Shown: positions 7,673 to 15,799, numbered from the stretch's first letter. The stretch is 64,000 nt of DNA from Neolewinella marina (GCF_002631205.1 NZ_PDLO01000001.1:558001-622000), one strand, 5' to 3'. Notes: generated by a model not told the origin, from the letters alone. Numbers and translations are program-made.

Positions 7673-10039
7673 ATGACCGCCGATCTGCCCGTTTCCTTTG
7701 CCGCTACCGCCGAGCGCGCCCTGCATGACCTGGACCCCAGCGGTCCCGTAGAGGAGCTGGCCCACCACGCCCGCGAGATGTCCGAAGCCATGGTCGCCCG
7801 GGGGGAGGCCTGCCCCGTGGGCGAAGGAGAAGACTATACCGACCTGGAGTGCCGGCTGACCCACTTCGTCTGGGCCGAACGCGCCAAACACTTCCTGCTG
7901 CTGTACCGCGACGTGCAGCTCCAGCTCCAGATGGCCGAACTGCGGCGGCAGGAAGGGAAGGCGAGCCAGGCGTCCGTGGAGGACCTGTACCGCCGTTCCC
8001 GGGAAACCCTGGCCGAGGCCCTCCGCGACTGGGAGGCCGACCACGAGGCCCGGCGGCAGGCGCTGGAGCGGAACGATAAACAGCGGCGGCGCCAGCTCAA
8101 CGCCTGGAAGCTGCAGCACAACCCCTGGCCCCTGTACCGCTACCAGCTGCGGGAAATTGCCGGCCAATCCACCTCCCTGGCCGCCGAGTACACGGAGCTG
8201 ACGAAGCTGGCCGAACGCTTCACCGACCTGCGCAAGCTGCTGCAGCAGATCCTCACCGTGAGCAATGAGCTGACCCAGCGGGCCCAGCAGCGGGCCGAGG
8301 AAATCATCGCCTTCATCCGGGAGGGAGATACGGAAGCCGACCGCCCCGGAGTGGTGGCCGCCCGCCTGGAAGACCACGTCAACGAGGAAGCCACCCCCGC
8401 CCGCCTGGACCACTACACCAACCGCGTGAACGCCCTGATCGCGGGCTTCGTGGAAAAGCAGCGCGTCACGGTGGGCAGCGAGGGGGGACTGCTGCAGTAC
8501 AAGGAGGTCAACTTCCGCCGCGCCACCGACCAGTGGGTGAGCGCCGAAGTGATGCCCCTTATCTACGAGCTTTGGGAACTGAGCGAACAGATCAACAACG
8601 GCCTCCGGGTGGCGGTGGCCAACGTACGCAACCGCGCCCTGCTGTTGGCCACCGAGATCAAGGCCGGCCAGGAAGTTTCCATCGACAACAACCAGCTGGC
8701 CCAGCCGCTGGCCGCCTACCTCACCAAGACCGAGGAGCGCAGCACCCAGTTCGGCGAGTTGCGGCAGCGGCTGCAGAGCCTCATCGAGCGTGACCTGCGA
8801 CTGACGAGCGTCTACCGCCCCGAGGAGGACTTCCTGCCCTTGCCCCTGCAATCCGGAATCGGGGTATTCACCCGCCGGCAGGGCCGGCTGGTGACCAGCG
8901 CCCAGGAATGGCTGCAGCGCCACGCCGCCGGCGTGAGCCGCCTGCTCGGGGCCGCGGCCCGGGAGGAAAAGCTCAGCGTGAGCGAGAAGACGGTCCGCGT
9001 GATCCGCCAGCGCAGCCTGCCCCCCGACAACGCCGCCTACACCAACATCCTGATGACGCGGGGCTACATCGGGGAATCCTTCCTCGTGGGCCGGGAAGCC
9101 GAAACCGCCCACCTGCGGGAACTGATCCAGAACTGGAAACTCGGTTTTCGCGGAGCCGTGCTGCTGACCGGCAACCGACTGGCGGGTAAAACCCTTTTTG
9201 GCGAACTCATCACGAACCGCTTCTTCGCCGGCAAGACCATCCGCCTGCGGCCCCACGCCCCGCTGACGGTGCAGGGGCGGCGTACCCAGACCACGGCCAA
9301 CCTGCGGGAGGCACTCAACTTCGTGGAGAAATACACCGTCCAGCAGCGCCCCCTGCTGTGGATCGACGACCTGGAAAAATGGGCCGACGGCGACCACACC
9401 CTGGCCGCGAACGTGCGGGCGCTCGGGGAGCACATCGACGACTACTCCGGGCGGATCTTCTACCTGGTGTCCACCAGCAACGCCGTCTACCACCACCTGA
9501 ACCGCTTTCAGGAGCTGGGCCGGGTATTCCAGGCGCGGATCAGCCTCGACAAGTTCTCCCAGGAGGACATGATCCGCGCGGTAAGCATCCGCCACGGGGC
9601 CACCCACAAGCTGCTGGTCGACGCCGACGGCGAGCCCGTGAGCGAGGCGGCCTTCGCCAAAATGGTTAAACGCATCTACCGGGCTACCGACGGCAACGTG
9701 GGGGAAACCATCAATCGCTGGGCCTACTACACCCGCCGTTACGACGAGGAGCGGGTCACCCAGGCCCGGGGGCGCCGCTACAACCTTCCGGCCTTCCTGT
9801 CGCCGGATACCGCTACCCTGCTCACCACCATCCTGCTGGAAAAACAGGTGCGGGACTACCGGCTGCGCAAGCTATTTGGCCCGGCCTACCAGGAGCGTTA
9901 CGCCAGTATCCTGCAGCGCCTCGTCCGCATCGGCCTGGTGACCCGCCAACCCGACGGCCAGCTGGAAATTACCGAAAGCGTGGTCAACGACATCGGCCGC
10001 ATGCTCGACGCCGAATCCTACCTCAACCAGTCAAGCTAA
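7673..10039 (+). CDS. AAA-type P-loop ATPase with helical N-terminal half and C-terminal winged helix (family unknown)
   Basis: A 788-residue soluble protein that I could not assign to a named family. Residues 1 to about 470 are mostly charged helix (repeated EEL, RRQ and KAGQE segments), with likely coiled coils. A nucleotide-binding domain follows: Walker A GNRLAGKT at residues 500-507, Walker B LLWIDD with acidic residues 565-566, then a sensor-1-like VSTSNAVYHHLNRF. The last 90 residues (LLEKQVRDYRLRKLF, LQRLVRIGLVTRQPDGQLEI) look like a winged helix, as in ORC/Cdc6- or STAND-like ATPases. The frame is open upstream to 7358 but runs antisense to the Dabb gene; the ATG at 7673 gives the natural start. 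It is 4 bases from an MscS-like gene and presumably works with it at the membrane; this is inference. Confidence 0.7.
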   Translation: MTADLPVSFAATAERALHDLDPSGPVEELAHHAREMSEAMVARGEACPVGEGEDYTDLECRLTHFVWAERAKHFLLLYRDVQLQLQMAELRRQEGKASQASVEDLYRRSRETLAEALRDWEADHEARRQALERNDKQRRRQLNAWKLQHNPWPLYRYQLREIAGQSTSLAAEYTELTKLAERFTDLRKLLQQILTVSNELTQRAQQRAEEIIAFIREGDTEADRPGVVAARLEDHVNEEATPARLDHYTNRVNALIAGFVEKQRVTVGSEGGLLQYKEVNFRRATDQWVSAEVMPLIYELWELSEQINNGLRVAVANVRNRALLLATEIKAGQEVSIDNNQLAQPLAAYLTKTEERSTQFGELRQRLQSLIERDLRLTSVYRPEEDFLPLPLQSGIGVFTRRQGRLVTSAQEWLQRHAAGVSRLLGAAAREEKLSVSEKTVRVIRQRSLPPDNAAYTNILMTRGYIGESFLVGREAETAHLRELIQNWKLGFRGAVLLTGNRLAGKTLFGELITNRFFAGKTIRLRPHAPLTVQGRRTQTTANLREALNFVEKYTVQQRPLLWIDDLEKWADGDHTLAANVRALGEHIDDYSGRIFYLVSTSNAVYHHLNRFQELGRVFQARISLDKFSQEDMIRAVSIRHGATHKLLVDADGEPVSEAAFAKMVKRIYRATDGNVGETINRWAYYTRRYDEERVTQARGRRYNLPAFLSPDTATLLTTILLEKQVRDYRLRKLFGPAYQERYASILQRLVRIGLVTRQPDGQLEITESVVNDIGRMLDAESYLNQSS

Positions 10040-10043
10040 CCCC

Positions 10044-10769
10044 ATGGACGAATACCTGAACGCCTATTTCAGCTGGGCGGACCTGATCCTGGCCGCGGCA
10101 ATCCTTTACGGCGTCTACGCCCTGCTGTCGCTGCTGCGCGACCGCCTGGAGCGGGTGCGGCGCACCCAGGGCGTGCGTGCCCGGGCGCACCGCGTCATTG
10201 CCACCTTCCTGCTCTACTACGAGCCCATCACGGTACTGCTGCTGGCTACCATCTTCGTGTTCATCAACCCGGTGCTCCACGGCGTTATCCTGATCCTGCT
10301 GGTGGCCGCCGGTTTCGGACGGTTGCGCGACTACCTCAGTGGGCGCATCATTCTCGGCACTCCCCTTATCGCCGTGGGCAAGCGGATGCAGGCCGATCAG
10401 TCCACCGGCGTGATCAGCCGCATCAACCGCATCGGCCTTTACCTCCAGACGGGGGAAGGCCTCCACTTCGTCAACTACTCCACCCTCCTGACGAACGGCT
10501 ACAGCCTCATCACCGGCAAGGACATTGGCGGTTACTACCAGCTCCACCTCTCGCCGACCGAAAAAAGGGAACGCCCCCTCACCGAACTTATGGACCGCCT
10601 CACCTCCACGCCCTACCTCGACCGCGGTTTCCGCCCCGAGGTATCCCACCCGGAACCGGGCTCGCCCGACATCCAGGTCCGCCTGTCCGTCCGGGAGGAA
10701 AAGCACCTCTCCGAACTCCTTGCCCTCCTCCAGGAATGGGGTTACCCCGCCACCATCGCCCAGCGTTAA
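10044..10769 (+). CDS. small MscS-like mechanosensitive-channel family membrane protein
   Basis: A 241-residue inner-membrane protein. Hydrophobic segments lie at about residues 12-30, 50-68 and 72-86 (VIATFLLYYEPITVLLLATI; VLHGVILILLVAAGF). After the last one comes FGRLRDYLSGRIILGTP, then IAVGKRMQADQSTGVISRIN and LQTGEGLHFVNYSTLLTNGY. This is the order seen in MscS proteins: pore helix, then the Sm-like beta domain with a Gly-x-Val-x-x-Ile strand and an Asn-Tyr/Asn-Ser turn. The usual Gly/Ala repeat in the pore helix is weak, so conductance is uncertain. The start is 4 bases after the ATPase stop and the antiporter follows 14 bases downstream, so the three are likely one operon. Confidence 0.65.
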   Translation: MDEYLNAYFSWADLILAAAILYGVYALLSLLRDRLERVRRTQGVRARAHRVIATFLLYYEPITVLLLATIFVFINPVLHGVILILLVAAGFGRLRDYLSGRIILGTPLIAVGKRMQADQSTGVISRINRIGLYLQTGEGLHFVNYSTLLTNGYSLITGKDIGGYYQLHLSPTEKRERPLTELMDRLTSTPYLDRGFRPEVSHPEPGSPDIQVRLSVREEKHLSELLALLQEWGYPATIAQR

Positions 10770-10783
10770 GCCCCCCCCCCACC

Positions 10784-12106
10784 ATGCAATCCGTAGATCC
10801 CTACCTGCTCATCATTGAAGCCTCGGTCATCATCATCCTGTCGTTTTTCTTCGGGGAGGTGTCCAAGCGTACGAATATTCCTTCCGTGCTGATGCTCATC
10901 GTCCTGGGCATCCTGATCAAGCTCGGCCTCGACGCCTTCGGCTTCGGCAACCTCAATTTCTTTCCCATCCTGGAGATCCTGGGCATCATCGGCCTGATCA
11001 TGATCGTACTGGAGGCCGCCCTGGAACTGAAACTCGAGCGCGACAAATACCTGGCCATCGGCAAGGCCCTGGTGGTAGCGCTCATCGGACTGATGGCGTC
11101 CACCTGGGTGGCGGCCATCATCCTGGAGCGCTTCATCGACGGCATGTCCACCCAGAGCGCCTGGCTGTACGCTACCCCCCTGTCGATCCTCTCGAGTGCC
11201 ATCATCATCCCCAGCGTCACCGGGCTGAAGGGCAGCAAGCGGGAGTTCCACATTTACGAAAGCACCTTCTCCGACATCCTCGGCATCATGCTCTTCTACT
11301 TCCTCACCAGCCAGCTGCCGATCTCCGAGGCCGCGGGCGAAACCCTGGACGTGGTGGAGCATACGGGGGGCGGACTGGCCTTCGCCGGCAACGTGGTACT
11401 CACCATCGTGCTGTCGCTCGTGGCCAGCTACGCCATCGTGCTCATCTTCCAGAACATCAAGAGCCACGTCAAGCTCTTCCTGCTGATCGCCGTACTGCTG
11501 CTGCTGTATGCAGTGGGCAAGCGGCTTCACCTGTCGTCCCTGATCATCATCCTGATCTTCGGACTGCTCATCGCCAACATGCGCCTGTTCTTCCGCGGGC
11601 CACTCAAGAAGATGCTCAACTACAAGAAGGCCCTGCACATCTACGAGGGCCTGCACGTGGTCACGGTGGAGACGGCCTTCGTGGTGCGCACCTTCTTCTT
11701 CGTCATTTTCGGGGTGACCATTACGCTTTCCTCCCTGCTGAGCGTCGACGTGGCCATCGTCAGCCTGCTGATCATCCTCAGCATCTACCTCATCCGCTTC
11801 GTCATCCTGCGCATCTTCATCGGTTCGGACATCCTGCCGCAGCTCTTCGTGGCGCCCCGGGGCCTCATCACCGTGCTGCTCTTCTACGCCATCCCGACCG
11901 AGGCCGCCATCGAGAATTTCGAACCGGGCGTGCTGCTCTTCATCATCATCGGTACCAGCCTAATCATGACCCTGGCCATGGTGGTCGACAAGAAGCGCAC
12001 CACCTCCGCCATCCGCAAGGTTGCGGACGCCCCCGTGGGCTACGAGCGCTGGAAGGCCCCTACCCTGGCCGAAGGCGCGGATGTGGAATCGCCGTCGGGC
12101 CACTAG
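10784..12106 (+). CDS. cation:proton antiporter (CPA family)
   Basis: A 440-residue polytopic inner-membrane protein with about twelve hydrophobic segments and the Na+/H+ exchanger fold: IIILSFFFGEVSKRTNIPSVLMLIVLGI at the start, the GLIMIVLEAALEL stretch in TM3-4, a central STFSDILGIMLFYFL with the acidic residue expected in the ion site, and RGLITVLLFYAIP near the end. It probably exchanges Na+ or K+ for protons. The chosen ATG at 10784 follows a run of ten C residues after the upstream stop; a longer in-frame start at 10736 would overlap the previous gene and add a non-conserved Pro-rich leader. Its position suggests a link with the ATPase/MscS-like pair. Confidence 0.86.
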   Translation: MQSVDPYLLIIEASVIIILSFFFGEVSKRTNIPSVLMLIVLGILIKLGLDAFGFGNLNFFPILEILGIIGLIMIVLEAALELKLERDKYLAIGKALVVALIGLMASTWVAAIILERFIDGMSTQSAWLYATPLSILSSAIIIPSVTGLKGSKREFHIYESTFSDILGIMLFYFLTSQLPISEAAGETLDVVEHTGGGLAFAGNVVLTIVLSLVASYAIVLIFQNIKSHVKLFLLIAVLLLLYAVGKRLHLSSLIIILIFGLLIANMRLFFRGPLKKMLNYKKALHIYEGLHVVTVETAFVVRTFFFVIFGVTITLSSLLSVDVAIVSLLIILSIYLIRFVILRIFIGSDILPQLFVAPRGLITVLLFYAIPTEAAIENFEPGVLLFIIIGTSLIMTLAMVVDKKRTTSAIRKVADAPVGYERWKAPTLAEGADVESPSGH

Positions 12107-12126
12107 GCGCGGACGCGGGTGCCGGG
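12107..12126 (-). repeat. dispersed GC-rich element, copy B, directly after the antiporter stop
   Basis: In the gene sense it reads GCGCGGACGCGGGTGCCGGG, starting on the base after the TAG of the antiporter. The reverse complement carries the exact core GGCACCCGCG. A second partial copy in opposite orientation (12140-12154) lets this copy fold on itself. Confidence 0.6.
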
Positions 12127-12151
12127 CAGCCGTTGAAAAGCCGGGCACCCG
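12116..12151 (+). terminator. hairpin after the antiporter gene
   Basis: CGGGTGCC-GGGC pairs with GCCGGGCACCCG with one mismatch around a loop of about a dozen bases (AGCCGTTGAAAA). No T-run follows, so intrinsic termination is uncertain. The left arm is part of dispersed element copy B, so the hairpin may simply be a property of the repeat. Confidence 0.4.
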
Positions 12152-12187
12152 CCCCTAACATCCGGCCGGATTGGCTGTTCGGACACC

Positions 12188-13234
12188 GTGACGATCTCCT
12201 CCAAAGTTCTCTACGGCGTCGGCACCTTCCTGGTGGTGGCTACCCTGGCCTATTTTCTCGGCCCGACCATAGATCCGCCCACCTATCCGGACAAGCTGCC
12301 GGACGTACCTGACGACCTGCGCGCGCTGGAACGACAGGTGAACGCCCGGGAAGCTAAGGCGCCCACCCGCCCCAACAACCAGGCCCGCATCGTCTGGCAC
12401 GATTCCGTGCCCCGGGTTACGGAGTACGCCTTCGTCTACCTCCACGGCTTTGCTGGGAGCTACCGCGACGGCTACCCCGTGAACGTGAACGTACCTCTGA
12501 TCTTCGGCGCCAATATCTATTTGTCGCGCTGGTCGGGACACGGGCTGCAAGCCGGAGCTGCGCTGCAAGAATTCACCCCCGAAGACGCCTGGGCGGATGC
12601 CCGGGAAGCCCTGGCCATCGGGCGGCGGATCGGCCGCAAGGTCATCCTGATGTCGACTTCAACGGGCGGCACCCTGGCGCTGAAGCTGGCGGCCACCTTC
12701 CCGGAAGCAGTACACGCCCTCATCAACATCGGGCCCAACGTGGAGGACGACCAGCCGGGGGCTTCCCTGCTGATGAGCCCCTGGGGGCACGAGCTCGCCC
12801 GCCTGGTTTCCCTAGGCAGCAACAAGAAGATCGACCATTCCGAGCCCCGCGCCGCCCAGTACTTCGATACCATCTACCCCTCCGAGGCGCTGGTCAACCT
12901 GGAGGTGCTGGTGCAGACGACCATGACGGACGCCACCTTCACCGCGGTGCAGTGCCCGGTGCTGACCGTCTACTACAAGGAGAACTTTCTTCAAAAGGAC
13001 AACCACGTGGAGGTGAGCCGTTTCCCGGAAGTCCACGACGCCTTCGCCACTCCGGAGGCGGAAAAACTGCTGGTGGCCCTGCCCACCCCGAAGAGCCACT
13101 TCGCCGCCAGCGACATCAAGTCAAAGGACTGGATGGCCCCCCAGCGGGTCATCGTGGAATTCTGTACTGATATTCTGGATATGGAGCCCCTACGACCGGT
13201 CGAGTACGTCTCTGACGCTGCCCGCCTCCAGTAG
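12188..13234 (+). CDS. alpha/beta-hydrolase fold protein, membrane-anchored or exported
   Basis: A 348-residue protein starting at a GTG. A hydrophobic N-terminus (YGVGTFLVVATLAYFLG) could be a signal anchor. The hydrolase fold shows the His-Gly oxyanion segment FVYLHGFAGSYRDGYP, the strand-nucleophile elbow VILMSTSTGGTLALKLA, and LINIGPNVE. The elbow has Ser at the first Gly position (S-T-S158-T-G), a departure from the usual G-x-S-x-G. A late His (KSHFAAS) could complete the triad. The likely activity is an esterase or lipase-like reaction; the substrate is unknown. The last 45 bases overlap the 3' end of the convergent murQ gene. Confidence 0.75.
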   Translation: MTISSKVLYGVGTFLVVATLAYFLGPTIDPPTYPDKLPDVPDDLRALERQVNAREAKAPTRPNNQARIVWHDSVPRVTEYAFVYLHGFAGSYRDGYPVNVNVPLIFGANIYLSRWSGHGLQAGAALQEFTPEDAWADAREALAIGRRIGRKVILMSTSTGGTLALKLAATFPEAVHALINIGPNVEDDQPGASLLMSPWGHELARLVSLGSNKKIDHSEPRAAQYFDTIYPSEALVNLEVLVQTTMTDATFTAVQCPVLTVYYKENFLQKDNHVEVSRFPEVHDAFATPEAEKLLVALPTPKSHFAASDIKSKDWMAPQRVIVEFCTDILDMEPLRPVEYVSDAARLQ

Positions 13235-13987
13235 CCGCTGCCGGGCTTCCTCGTAGGGCATGCCGGTGGACTCCACAATCATCTTCGTGCCACGGTCGAT
13301 AAGCTTGGCGTTGCTGAGTTTCATGTCCACCATCCGGTTGTCCTTTACCCGGCCCAGGCGGATCATCACGGTGGTGGTGATCATATTCAGGATCAGCTTC
13401 TGGGCGGTACCGGACTTCATGCGGGTGCTGCCCGTCACCACTTCCGGGCCCACCACCGCCACGATGGGGTGGTCGCAGACCTCGGTGACCGGCGCGCCGG
13501 GATTGCAGGTTACGCAGCCCGTCAGCAGTCCGGCTTCCCGCGCGCGCCGCAGTCCGCCGATCACGTAGGGGGTAGTACCCGAGGCGGCAATACCCACCAG
13601 GGTATCGTCGGCGTTGGGGGCGTAGGCGGCCAGGTCGGCCCAGGCCTGGTTATCGCTGTCCTCGGCCGATTCGACCGAGTCGCGCAGGGCCCGATCACCA
13701 CCGGCGATCACCCCGATCACCATACCCGGGGGTACCCCGTAGGTCGGAGGGCATTCGCTGGCGTCGAGCACTCCCAGACGACCGCTGGTACCCGCTCCAA
13801 TGTAGAACAGCCGGCCACCCCGCTCCATGCGCGCCACGATGCCCTCTACCAGCTCGGTCAGGGCGGGGATGCACTCGCCCACCGCGGGGGCCACCTTGCG
13901 GTCCTGCTCGTTGATGAAGGTGAGCAACTCCTGGGCGGAGCGGTTTTCCAGGTGGCGGTAGGGTCCGGGCTGTTCGGTGATCTTCAC
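13190..13987 (-). CDS. murQ: N-acetylmuramic acid 6-phosphate etherase
   Basis: Cleaves the lactyl ether of MurNAc-6-phosphate to give GlcNAc-6-phosphate and D-lactate in cell-wall recycling; cytoplasmic. The SIS-domain signatures are all present: GGRLFYIGAGTSGRLGVLDA, SECPPTYGVPPGMVIGVIAG, VGIAASGTTPYVIGGLRRA, VVTGSTRMKSGTAQKLILNM, and LSNAKLIDRGTKMI. No ATG stands in a suitable place; the GTG at 13987 (VKITEQPGPYRHLENRS) gives a 265-residue protein with the family N-terminus, while the open frame continues upstream to 14197 without conservation. The 3' end overlaps the hydrolase gene on the other strand by 45 bases. No PTS transporter or anhydroMurNAc kinase is adjacent. Confidence 0.9.
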   Translation of the reverse strand: MKITEQPGPYRHLENRSAQELLTFINEQDRKVAPAVGECIPALTELVEGIVARMERGGRLFYIGAGTSGRLGVLDASECPPTYGVPPGMVIGVIAGGDRALRDSVESAEDSDNQAWADLAAYAPNADDTLVGIAASGTTPYVIGGLRRAREAGLLTGCVTCNPGAPVTEVCDHPIVAVVGPEVVTGSTRMKSGTAQKLILNMITTTVMIRLGRVKDNRMVDMKLSNAKLIDRGTKMIVESTGMPYEEARQRLLEAGSVRDVLDRS

Positions 13988-14050
13988 GGCGTAGGCAATT
14001 GAGTAAGGTGAATCAGGAAGGACGCAAGGTAAGGTTCCCGCTTTTTCCCG

Positions 14051-14074
14051 CACGGCACCCGCGCCCCGCGGCGG
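14051..14074 (+). repeat. dispersed GC-rich element, copy C
   Basis: CACGGCACCCGCGCCCCGCG carries the exact core GGCACCCGCG and is preceded by CCCGCTTTTTCCCG, a weak match to the bases before copies A and G. It sits between the divergent murQ and NUDIX-regulator genes, about 75 bases before the regulator's -7 box. Confidence 0.55.
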
Positions 14075-14147
14075 CAAGAAAAGTTGCAGACGGACGGCAT
14101 TCCGGAAAAGATGTCCGGAGGAGTCTGGACGGGGCGGCGACTTGGGG

Positions 14148-14155
14148 TATATTTG
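14148..14155 (+). promoter_or_regulatory. -7 box of the NUDIX/winged-helix regulator gene
   Basis: TATATTTG is an exact TAnnTTTG box. A CTG at 14125-14127, 20 bases upstream, may be a weak -33. Transcription would begin near 14162, which rules out the TTG at 14142 as start codon and favours the GTG at 14172. Confidence 0.6.
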
Positions 14156-14171
14156 CGGAAATATTAAGTGT

Positions 14172-14876
14172 GTGCAGCCTAAGTCCCATCTAGACAACTA
14201 TTTCAAGTCCGCTTTTACCGTCGATAACGTCATTTTTGGCTTCGACGAAGGGGAGCTCAAGGTGCTGCTCATTCGCCGTAGTGAAGAGCCCTACGACAAC
14301 TACTGGGCCCTGCCGGGTTACTTCGTGCGGCAGAACGAGGACCTGGATGAGGCCGCCCAGCGGGTGCTGTGGGAAACCACCGGCCTGCAGAATGTCTACC
14401 TGGAGCAACTGCGCACCTTCGGCGCTCCGGCCCGCCACGCCTTTGGCCGCGTCATCACGGTGGCCTACTACAGCCTGGTGAAAATTGCCGACTTTACCCC
14501 CCGGGCCGACGGCCTGTCGCGGGAAGTGGCCTGGCACAACCTCCAGGAGGTAGGGGAACTGGCCTTCGATCACGCCCGGATCCTGGAGACGGCCATCGCC
14601 CACCTGCAGCAGAGCATCCGCAACCGCCCCGTGGGCTTCGAGCTCCTCCCCCCCGAATTCACCCTGACGGAACTGCAGCACCTCTACGAGGCCATCTGGG
14701 GTACCGAGCTGGAGAAGCGGAACTTCCGCAAGAAGATACTCTCGATGCAACTCATCATCCCCCTGGACCGGATGCAGCAGGGCGTCTCCCACCGGCCGGC
14801 CCGCCTCTACCGCTTCGATGAGGCCCGCTACCGGGCCCTCACCCAGCAGGGCTTCAACTTTGAAGTACGGGGGTAG
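14172..14876 (+). CDS. NUDIX-domain transcriptional regulator (NrtR/AraR type)
   Basis: A 234-residue protein with an N-terminal NUDIX domain (about 10-140; FKSAFTVDNVIFGFDEGELK, PYDNYWALPGYFV) and a C-terminal winged helix (about 155-230; FTLTELQHLYEAIWGTELEK, NFRKKILSM). This is the plan of NrtR-family regulators, which sense ADP-ribose-like or sugar ligands and bind DNA; in Bacteroides a member controls arabinose use. The Nudix box is degenerate: where REuxEE is expected the sequence has RVLWET, so hydrolysis is unlikely and a sensor role is favoured. A GTG start is chosen because the promoter box lies between it and an upstream TTG. No sugar-utilisation operon is adjacent; murQ is divergent. 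Confidence 0.8.
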   Translation: MQPKSHLDNYFKSAFTVDNVIFGFDEGELKVLLIRRSEEPYDNYWALPGYFVRQNEDLDEAAQRVLWETTGLQNVYLEQLRTFGAPARHAFGRVITVAYYSLVKIADFTPRADGLSREVAWHNLQEVGELAFDHARILETAIAHLQQSIRNRPVGFELLPPEFTLTELQHLYEAIWGTELEKRNFRKKILSMQLIIPLDRMQQGVSHRPARLYRFDEARYRALTQQGFNFEVRG

Positions 14877-15173
14877 GCGCTTGCTTGCGCTTCACTGTCC
14901 TGACCAAATTAGAAGTACGAAGCGGGAAGGACAAAGTAGGAAGTACAAAGGTCATGAATAGCTTAGCCCCTCATTTGTCAGCTGCTCTGCCCCGCACTTC
15001 GCTCAGCCACGAAGGACAGACGAAAAGTAGCCGTTAGCAACCTACATGGTAAAAATTAACTAGGCGATACGTGACGGGCTGTCGGGAATTGTCGTTATGG
15101 CCTGACATAATTACCGCTTGTCCTTGTGGCCCCCTTTTTGCGGCATACCCTAGTGCTAAAATTTTTCAGAAAG
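14877..15173. other. gene-free 297-base interval before grpE, less GC-rich, with tandem repeat
   Basis: No open frame with coding character was found. The left part holds a three-unit 14-bp tandem repeat (14911-14952). The right part, directly before grpE, is AT-richer (GGTAAAAATTAAC; GCTAAAATTTTTCAG) and probably contains the chaperone promoter. TAGTGCTAA at about 15149 matches one half of the CIRCE operator, but no second half is present. Confidence 0.5.
14911..14952 (+). repeat. three-unit 14-bp tandem repeat
   Basis: Three imperfect units at exact 14-base spacing begin at 14911 (AGAAGTACGAAGCG), 14925 (GGAAGGACAAAGTA) and 14939 (GGAAGTACAAAGGT). The purine-rich units stand out from the GC-rich surroundings. 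Confidence 0.6.
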
Positions 15174-15755
15174 ATGAGTAAGAACAACGAAGATCAGCCG
15201 ATCGTGGACGACGAAATGCTGAACCAGAGTGACGCCGCCCCCGAAGAGCAGGTGGTGGACCAGGACCTCAAATCCGATGGCGACCTCCAGGAGGAGCTGC
15301 CCGAGCAGGTCGACATCAAGGAGCTGCAGGAGCGGCTGCAGGAAAAAGAAGACCGTTACCTGCGGCTTTACGCCGAATTCGACAACTACAAGCGGCGTAC
15401 CCAGCGCGAGCGGCTGGAAATGATGGACACCGCCGGCAGCAAGACCATGAAGGCGCTGCTGCCCGTCCTCGACGACTTCGACCGCGCCGCCCAGCTGGCT
15501 GAAAAGGACGAGGCCACGGCCGAAATCTGGAACAACGGCATCGGGTTGGTCCGCAAGAAACTCCTCTCCGCCCTGGCGTCCCAGGGACTGAAGCCCATGG
15601 AAAGTACGGGCGAGGAGTACAATCCCGACCTCTTCGAGGCCGTTACCGAGGTTCCCCACCCGGAATTGAAAGGAAAGGTGGTCGACACCATCGAACGCGG
15701 TTACACCCTCAACGGCCGCATCATTCGCCACGCTAAAGTGGTGGTGGGTAAGTAG
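15174..15755 (+). CDS. grpE: nucleotide exchange factor GrpE
   Basis: A 193-residue cochaperone that releases ADP from DnaK. The N-terminal 45 residues are acidic and disordered, followed by a coiled coil (ELQERLQEKEDRYLRLYAEF) and the conserved DNYKRRTQRER. The C-terminal beta domain shows GLKPMESTGEEYNPDLFEAV and VVDTIERGYTLNGRIIRHAKVVVGK, a diagnostic ending. The ATG at 15174 (MSKNNEDQ) is chosen; an upstream in-frame ATG at 15126 adds a hydrophobic, non-conserved leader. dnaJ follows 44 bases later, as in many Bacteroidota. DnaK is not in the window. Confidence 0.95.
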   Translation: MSKNNEDQPIVDDEMLNQSDAAPEEQVVDQDLKSDGDLQEELPEQVDIKELQERLQEKEDRYLRLYAEFDNYKRRTQRERLEMMDTAGSKTMKALLPVLDDFDRAAQLAEKDEATAEIWNNGIGLVRKKLLSALASQGLKPMESTGEEYNPDLFEAVTEVPHPELKGKVVDTIERGYTLNGRIIRHAKVVVGK

Positions 15756-15799
15756 CACCACTCCGTGCCACTTTCTCCAACCAATACAAGACAAGCCAT

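Noticed and set aside
7583-9607. Minus-strand 674-codon frame opposite the AAA-type ATPase
   Set aside because: The plus frame has Walker A and B motifs and a tight operon with the next genes; the minus frame has no recognisable domain.
15146-15160. CIRCE-like operator before grpE
   Set aside because: Only one half (TAGTGCTAA) is found; the inverted partner at 9-base spacing is missing.
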